Shown here piece after piece: positions 21,501-30,700 of a stretch of 64,000 nucleotides of DNA. The position numbers and the translations under genes were made by a program. This DNA is from Ancistrus triradiatus (Eukaryota > Chordata > Actinopteri > Siluriformes > Loricariidae). The stretch lies in contig JAJAGP010000209.1 in NCBI GenBank assembly GCA_025084515.1, positions 280,341 through 344,340 on the forward strand, written 5' to 3'. The notes below the pieces were generated by a model that saw only the letters and a program-made list of their open reading frames with translations, made no database searches and had not been told where the DNA came from. Numbering within the stretch: position 1 is the first letter of the stretch; every line of letters begins with the position of its first letter.

Positions 21501-24500
21501 AGCAAATGCCCCCTAAAGGCACGACTCTGAAATGCCAAAAGAAAAGGAAAGCAGAAAAGGAAGCAAAAAAAACGAAACATCACAGACTGTGGGGGTGGGG
21601 GAGGAGGGGGGTGGCAAAACAATGGAGTACCATAAAGAGGTTTAAACGTGGACACAAATGACAGCAGGGATGCATAAAAGGTGATGCCCTATTGGGGGCT
21701 GCCAAGTCACTAAAGGCTGTCTAAATTGTTTCCTTTGGTATTCACGGTGGTGCTATAAAGTATGTGAACCCTTTTTTTTAATGAATTACTATATTTTGGA
21801 ATAAATATAACCTAAAACATCAGATCACATAAGCTCTGAATGTGCATAAAGAGAGCCCAATTAAAGAAAGCTGGCTTATATATTGGTAATTTAATTATTT
21901 ATAAACAAAAATGGTCCAATGTTATATATTTCTGAAGTGCAAACAGTACTGTATGTGAACAACCCCCTGTGCAGCAATAACTGCAACTAAACACTCCCAT
22001 TAACTTGATCAGTCCAGCACATAGCTTGAAGGAATTTTAGCCCATTCCTCTGCACAGAACAGCTTCTGCTTCGGGTTGTTGGTGGGTTTCCTCACATGAA
22101 CTGCTTGCTTTAATGTATATAAACAATATAAAGTTAATGTTTTGAAAAACACTGACTTTTCAAAACATTAACTTTATTCTTCCTTGTGTGCTTGTGGTCA
22201 TCACCATGACTCATATTCTCATGAGATTTAGTTCAAGGACAGATGTCTTGAGATTTTCCTTTACAATTTGATGGCATTTGATGGAATTCACTGTTCCATC
22301 AATGATGGCAAGTCATCCTGGCCCAGGTATACAGTGGTGATTGAAAGTTTGTGAACCCTTTAGAATTTGTTATATTTCTGCACCACGAACAAAGGAGATT
22401 TCTGAGAACCTCAGAAAAGAGAGTTGTTGATGCTCATCATGCTGAAAAAGGTTACAAAACCATCTCTAAAGAGTTTGGACTCCACCAATCCACAGTCAGA
22501 CAGATTGTGTACAAATGGTAGAAATTCAAGACCATTGTTACCCTCCCCAGGGGTGGTCGAGCAACAAAGCTCACTCCAAGAGCAAGGTGTGTAATAGTTG
22601 GTGAGGTCACAAAGGACTTCGGGGTAACTTCTAAGCAACTGAAGGCCTCTCTCACATTGGCTAATGTTAATGTTCATGAGTCCACCATCAGAAGAACACT
22701 GAACAACAATGGTGTACATGGCAGGGATCCAAGGAGAAAGCCACTACTCTCCAAAAAGAACATTGCTGCTCGTCTGCAGTTTGCTAACAATTATGTGGAC
22801 AAGCCAGAAGGCTATTGGAAGAATGTTTAAAAAAATAGAACTTTTTGGGTTTAAAAGAAAAGCGTTATGTTTGGAGAAATGAAAACACTGCATTCCAGCA
22901 TAAGAACCTTATCCCATCTGTGAAACATGGTGGTGGTAGTATCATGGTTTGGAACTGTTTTGCTGCATCTGGACCAGGATGACTTGCCATCGTTGATGAA
23001 ACAATGAATTCTGAATTATATCAGAGAATTCTAAACAAAAATGTCAGGACATCTGTCCATGAACTGAATCTCAAGAGAAGGTGGGTCATGCAGCAAGACA
23101 ACGACCCTAAGCACACAAGTCGTTCTACCAAAGAATGGTTAAAGAAATAAAGTTAATGTTTTGGAATGGCCAAATCAAAGTCCTGACCTTAATCCAATCG
23201 AAATATTGTGGAAAGACCTGAAGTGAGCAGCTAATGTGAGGAAACCCACCAACATCCCAGAGCTGAAGCTGTTCTGTACGGAGGAATGGGCTAAAATTCC
23301 TCCAAGCCGGTGTGCAGGACTGATCAACACTTACAGGAAACGATTAGTTGCAGTTATTGCTGCACAGGGGGGTCACAGCAGACACTGAAAGCAAAGGTTC
23401 ACATACTTTTGCCACTCACTAATATGTAATATTGGATCATTTTCCTCAATAGATAAATGACCAAGTATAATATTTTTGTCTCATTTGTTTAACTGAGTTC
23501 TCTTTATCTACTTTTATGACTTGTGTGAAAATCTGATGATGTTTTAGGTCATATTTATGCAGAAATATAAAAAATTGTAAGGGGTTTACAAACTTTCAAG
23601 CACCACTGTAGTTCCACAAGCCTAAACTATGACACCACTTCAACGGTGTTACAGAAATGGTGTAAAGTTGTTATGCTAGACTATGAAAGGCCTTTGTTTC
23701 TGTAGAAGCTACCCTGGGTTTCTTACTGACTTTGCGGGCTATTACACGACCACTCCTGGGGAGGGTACCAATGATGTTGAATGTCCTTGAGTTGTACAAA
23801 TCTGTCTGACCATGGACTGGTGGAGTCCAAACTCTTTAAAGATTGCTTTGTAACTTTGTTCAGACCGTTGCAGTTTAGAACTCAGGACTGCTACAGGGCC
23901 ACAGGCAAGGACTTGGCGGAGGGGGGTTGTAAGGTGGCTCATGGACAGGCTCTGCATCAGGAGGAGGTTCATACACAAGCTTTGGATCAGGAGCAACCAC
24001 AGGCTCGGGTTCTGGGTTAAGAGGCATTGCATCCTCAAGCTCTTCATCAGAAGGTGTCATGTGCTTGGGTTCTGGGTCAGGAGATACCATGGGCTTAGGC
24101 TCTGGGAAAGAAGCCTGCTAAGGCTCTCGATCAGAAAGCAGTGGCTCAAGCTGGTGGCACAGCATCCAGTGTGTCTGAATAATAGTTCCAGTAGCTACGC
24201 CCTTTAACTGGTTGGGACTTTTATAACACTTCCACTTAGGGAGGAACATGACAGAATAGAGCAGGGATACTGTGACAAAACCCGACAATGAAGCACAAAC
24301 ATAGAAGAGTTTGGAAACAGAAAGCCAGCTGTGGAAAGGGAAAAGGGTCAGAAGGGGAAGAAAACTATGAACAATGATGCAGGCTTAAAGCGGCTGAGAA
24401 ACTGCATCACCGTGACAGTAGTTTGCTAAATCAGCTTCATTAGTAATATTTTAACGTCTCCCACACTTTCTGTCATAGAATCAGCAAGCCAAGGCCTTTT

Positions 24501-27500
24501 CACACACGATAAAAATGCATGTCAAGTTTTGAAAAAGAACATACCTATATTAATGCCATCCTTCAAACTGAGTCCAAAACTGACAAACTGCAGCGCTGTG
24601 TAAAATGTTAAATCAGAACCTGTTCTAATTTTTGCGTTGATCAAATGCGTCAAAATCAGGCTGACCAATCAGAGCTCGGTTGTCAGGCAGAACAGCTCAT
24701 CCTGCGCGTAGCTGAGTACAAGAGCTTATAGGACAAGAAACATGCCGAGTATAAAAACATGGATATTAAACCAAATATCTGTTGGAATATAGATGAAAGA
24801 TTGGAGAATGATGGTGATAAACCTCAGAGTGACTGGATGGAACCGGTTTCTTATTTATTTGAGGACATTCTAATCTGTTCATGCCTACACACAAACTATA
24901 GCTTCCTGCACTAATCTTTGCTCATGTCTTTGTTTTTTTTAAGTTTAAGATGTGAAAAAGACACATTAAGACACATTAAGAGAAGGGAAATCAAAGAATG
25001 CAAAAGTGGACAGGGAGTTTTCAGAGTGTGTATTTTTTCTTGCATAAAAATCAGACTCGGTGTGACAAGGCTTTCAGTTGTCAGTCAGTATAAGAAAGTT
25101 CTCCAGAAGCACTAAGCGCAAAATAAGAGTTGAATGAAAATGACAATACTTTGGATCATACTGGTCCAGGGTTCAAATCCCACCTCTGCCAAGCTGCCAC
25201 TGTTGGGTCCTTGAGCAAAGTCCTTAACCCACAATTTCTTGGATTGTAAGAATGTATCAATTGTAAGTCATTCTAGATAAGGGCATCTTCTAAATGACAT
25301 AAATGTAAATGCAATGCTTTTCAATAAAGATAACCTGCACCGAGACATTTCTATGCTTTCACAAAGCCATTGTCATTAAAAACATGGTCAGCTAGAAGTT
25401 ATGGCATATATGGTTTATTTATTGAATTTTAACACATGACAGTGCATTCACAGAGGCACTCCAGGATCCAGTGCATGGCTGCATGCATTAATGATGAGCA
25501 TGAATAGGTAATTGGGTGACACATGGGGCTGACTGTAAATGCTGCCATGCAAAGAATCAGCAAACCCACAGCGTAACCTTTCAGCCAGGCCATGCAAAAT
25601 TCAACATCTTTATTGGCCATGTGGATAAACACATGGCTACTCCTGTATTATGACTTAGCACCTAACAAGAACAGCTAGTTTATACTGTATTTACCCAATA
25701 CAATAGAGTACTGTATGATAGGACTATTTAAGAAAATGACATTTTAAACATAAACTAAAAGCAACTGAAGTTTTACTTGTAAGTAATATAACATCCAAGT
25801 GAATGATCACATTAGCAGTCATCATGAGGACTTGAAGGGCTAGCAAGATTTTAAACTTTCTACATATGGTGTCTGAATTGCACATCTAGACCAATATAAT
25901 ATACATAAAGTAATAATATAACAATAAAAAACATTATATTATATTATATTATATTATAATAAAATATACTGGGTGTTACAGTGGCTCTGTGGGTAACACT
26001 GTCACCTCACAGCAAGAAGATTATGGGTTCAGTCCCAGGTGGAGTGGTCTGGGTTCTCTCTGAGTGAAGTCTGTTCTACCCATGTCCGTGTGGGGGTACT
26101 CCGGTTTCCTCCCACAGTCCAAAGACATGCATTAGGTTAACTGGTGTCTCAAAAGTGCCCCTAATGTATGAGTGTATGTCCAGGGTTGTTCCTGCCTTCG
26201 CCCTAAGCCCTAAGGCACCATCTAGATAAGAAAGTGAATTAATTTAATATACATAATATGTCCATGATTGCTCCATAAATTCTTCTTCTTCTTTTGAGTT
26301 TTATGAGGATTGGCATATATATATATTGGTGCATTATCATCATTATTTATCCTGTTTCAGTGACCATTTTCGGGTTGTGAAATTATTCTCAACATATAAG
26401 TGATATATAAGTAATAGTTGGTGAGGTCACAAAGGACCCCAGGGTAACTTCTAAGCAACTGAAGGCCTCTCTCACATTGGCTAATGTAAATGTTCATGAG
26501 TCCACCATCAGAAGAACATTGAACAACAATGTTGTGCATGGCAGGGTTGCAAGGAGAAAGCCACTGCTCTCCAAAAAGAACATTGCTGCTCATCTGCAGT
26601 TTGCTAAAGATCACGTGGACAAGCCAGAAGGCTATTGGAAGAATGTTTTGTGGACAGATGAGAACAAAATAGAACTTTTTGTTTAAAAGAAATGTTGGAT
26701 GTTTGAAAGATGGAAATGATGGAAAAGAAATGATGTTTGGAGAAAGGAAAGCACTGCATTCCAGCATAAGAATCTGTGAAACATGGTGGTGGTTGTATCA
26801 TGGTTTGGGCCTGTTTTGCTGCATCTGGGCCAGGACAGCTTTCTATTATTGATTGGACAATGAATTCTGAATTATATCCGATAATTCTGAAGGAAAATGT
26901 CAGAACATCTGTCCATGAATTGAATCTCAAGAGAAGGTGGGTCTGGAAGCAAGACAACGGCCCTAAGCACACAAGTCGTTATACCAAAGAATGGTTAAAG
27001 AAGAATAAAGTTAATGTTTTGGAATGGCCAAGTCAAAGTCCTGACCTTAATCCAATCGAAATGTTGTGGAAGGACCTGAAGCGAGCAGTTATTGTGAGGA
27101 AACCCACCAACATCCCAGAGCTGAAGCTGTTCTGTACGGAGGAATGGGCTAAAATTTATCCAAGCCGGTGTGCAGGACTGATCAACAGTTACAGGAAACA
27201 TTTAGTTGTAGTTATTTCTGCACAGGGGGTCACACCAGATACTGAAAGCAAAGGTTCACATACTTTTACCACTCACTAATATGTAATATTGGATCATTTT
27301 CCTCAATAAATAAATGACCAAGCATAATATTTTTGTCTCATTTGTTTAACTGGGTTCTCTTTAACTACTTTTAAATCTGATGATGTTTTAAGTCATGTTT
27401 ATGCAGAAATATAGAAAATTTTAAAGGGTTTACAAACTTTCAATCACCACTGAAGGCATTAAGAGGGCATAGTGGCACAGTAATGACCGTGGTGGCTACA

Positions 27501-27747
27501 TGGTTTCATGCCAGACTCTACAATGACAATAACTGGAGGTTGTGTCTGTGCATGTTCTCCCCAGTACTTCAATTTCCTCCTACATTCCAAAAACATGCCA
27601 GTTTGTGAACTGGGTAGTATCAAGATGGAGTATAGAGGATTTGAGCGTTGAGACCCTGTTATTGCAAGCATCTCATGGAGCAGTAATATAATATTTATGA
27701 ATAATGCATTTTAAAGGAGCATGCCTTTGTTCCAATCCACATGGTAC

Positions 27748-27782
<35 letters not shown>

Positions 27783-30700
27783 TCCCCAATTTCTTTCCCA
27801 TTTTAATGCACTTATTCCGCAGCTTCACATTACAGCACACCAGAAGGTAGTACATCATCTTCACAGTCAGTCATCTTCTGGTTTGAACTATATTCGCTCT
27901 TCTGTTTCCTGCAGCTTAGTGGCTTTCTAGAACATCACACAAGAGCTAACTTTCTGTTGAATTCAGAGTCTGATCCCTCTGAGCTTTATACGTATGTTTG
28001 TATACAATGACTTGGCTGTGGTTCCATACCCTGCATCCATGTGCCACTCAGCTCAAACAGCAGAGTTAGGCTGCTAGCTAAAACACGAGAAAGAACACAC
28101 AACATGGTGTATTCTTGGCACCTGAATTTCTCAGTTTGTTATCCAGTTTGGGTATTTTGTTCACATGATCCAATCTGATTCTTACACTGTATATTAGCCA
28201 AGTTAGTTGGCTAGCGCACCCTTAGAGCTTTAGCTGCTGTTCTGTGAAGCCAAAGTACCCCACCATGAGGACAGTTTAACCATGATGTTGGTGACTGTCT
28301 GAGACTGAAAGGACTGAATCATCATAATCTAGCCTAAACAGTGAACACTATCATTTCCATCTAGGCAGATCTTCCATGCATAATACAATAGCATATGACA
28401 CATCAGTGGCGTAGGTTTAATCTCAACTTTGGGGGGGGGACCTTATGTTAGATGAAGTAATGCACAAATTTGCATATTTCTGACGCCATCATGTCGTATT
28501 TACATTCTGCTTAGTTTCACACTCTATCAGTCCATTACGTCTTGTTGCTTCCCACCTATTTCAATTGGGCACAATTGGGAGCACTCATACTAGCCAAAAT
28601 AACCACGCTTGGGCACGTTTGGTTCAAATTGAATAGTGTGAGTACACCTTTACTCTCTCTGTACAGGAGAACTGTGTGCATATTTCAAAAGAACAACAGT
28701 ATGTATGTATTTATTAATGCACTGAAATTCACAAAATCACAAAATGGAGTTGTAGTCTAAACTATGCATCCAGCATGAACCTGCATGTGAAAAAGCAACT
28801 CTGTCTTCCTCCCTCCACAGTACACAACTGTAATCATATAAAAATAACTTTCATTAATAATTACGATAATAACAACCATACCTAATAGCAAGGAGAAAAC
28901 ATATTACAATGGTAACAGCCCCCCCAAACATCATAAAGTATGCATCCCAATACCCAGCCGAATCCATGTGAATGAGAAATGTTTTTACTGTCTTCTGATA
29001 TTTCTGCACACTGTGGAGTGAATGACCCACATTGAGTGACTGAATGTGTGATGACCTGTGATGAACTGGCACCCTGTCTGCTCTAATTATGTATTCGCAC
29101 AACTCTGACAAGGACTTAAAGTTGTTAAATGAACAAATTAAATATGCAGTTATTTAAACCTAATAAACTACCAAATGAATATATTATTGGCATGTCACTG
29201 GATCACTTTACGAATATGAAAAAAGAAGCATCAATGAAGATGAAAGCACCCAAGTCTCATGTGTGTAAGCACCGTCTTAACAGATTCCTAACCAGAGCTG
29301 TCATTTTACCATCAGCTTTAAGCTTGCCACAAACATCTCTGAACAGGAGAATATGTTAAACTGTGATATCCCCACAAAGATAAACCACAGAAAAAATGTC
29401 AAAACTATGCTATGAAATCTATCATAACTATACAAAATAAAACATTTTTGGAGACTGTTCAGTTAGAGTTTGTATTTATATACATTCCCTCTTAATATTT
29501 TAAAAGGAACCATACACTGATCAGCCAAACCATTACATCCACACACAGACCTAACAACACATAAAGATGATTATCTTGTTGCAACAAAACATGTTAAGCT
29601 CTGGGATATATTAGACGTAAAGTGAACAGTCAGTTCTCGTTGATGCATTGGCTGTAGGAGACATTTTCAGGAGTAAAGACCTGAATTTTTTAAACAAAGG
29701 ACAAATTATTATGGCCAAGAAACTGGGTCAGAGCATCTAGACAACACAGCTTGTGGGGTTCTCCTGGTCAGCAGTGGTGAGTACCTAATGAGAGTGTTCT
29801 GAGGAGGGACAATCCACACACTGGTGACAAGGTGTTGGCTCACTGAGCCATGAGAGCAATGAGTCCTATCTGAATGGACAAAAGAGCTACTGTGGTTCAA
29901 GTCACAGAAATGTTTAATGTTGGCAACAGGAGGCATGTACCACAACTCATAGTGTAGCAACTCATGCTGAATATGGGGATGGCTAGTCACAGACTGGCCA
30001 GAGTGTTCACCATGCTAACCCCCAATCCAACGTCAAAAGTACCCAGAAAGGGCAGGTGAGTGTCATTTTCTTATCCATATGTAGGAGGTCAGGTATGTGT
30101 GCACTGTGTCTTTGAATAAGACAAGCTGGTAAAGCTAGTTTGATGCACTGTGTAATGTTCTGCTGGGAAACCCTGGTCCTGGCATTCATGTCGGCATTAA
30201 TTGGGCATGTATCATCTACCATTTGGATCAGGTAGTTTTAATGTTTTGGTTGATCTTTGTATATGCTTTACAGGATGTATGAGGGCACGCTTTTTTGCAC
30301 AAACAAAAGTATTTAGCCTAACATAAACAACAGAAAATGAAACTGTTTCTTTCTCTTCATATGTGAGCTGCATCTCATAATGATCATCTGGCAGACAACA
30401 GATAGCAGCTGAATGGTACTGGTCATGACCTGCTTCCTGATAATCAGCAGAAGTGAGAGTCAACTCAACACCAATGCCAGTTGCCCTATTTGTGACTTCA
30501 AATCTGCTCGTAGATTTCAACTTAAATTACATTTAAGACGGAATAACAGTGATGTACTCTCTTGTTCATTGTTGGTGATGGGAAGAGAAAAAAACTTTGT
30601 TTCCATCCTGTCGTCATCATCAACATCATCCTCAGCTGCCTTATTTGCATTGAGTCATCATGTTTCTCATTCACTCTCACTGTACATCTGTTTTGCCTTT

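Noticed and set aside
21227..21655. 142-codon minus frame, hydrophobic and Phe/Leu/Cys-rich
   Set aside because: It covers a reversed SINE head, an (AC)n tract and purine-rich repeat; hydrophobicity comes from the complement of A/G-rich DNA.
25429..25632. 67-codon minus frame with a membrane-like stretch
   Set aside because: No splice context, no family resemblance, and the length is expected by chance.
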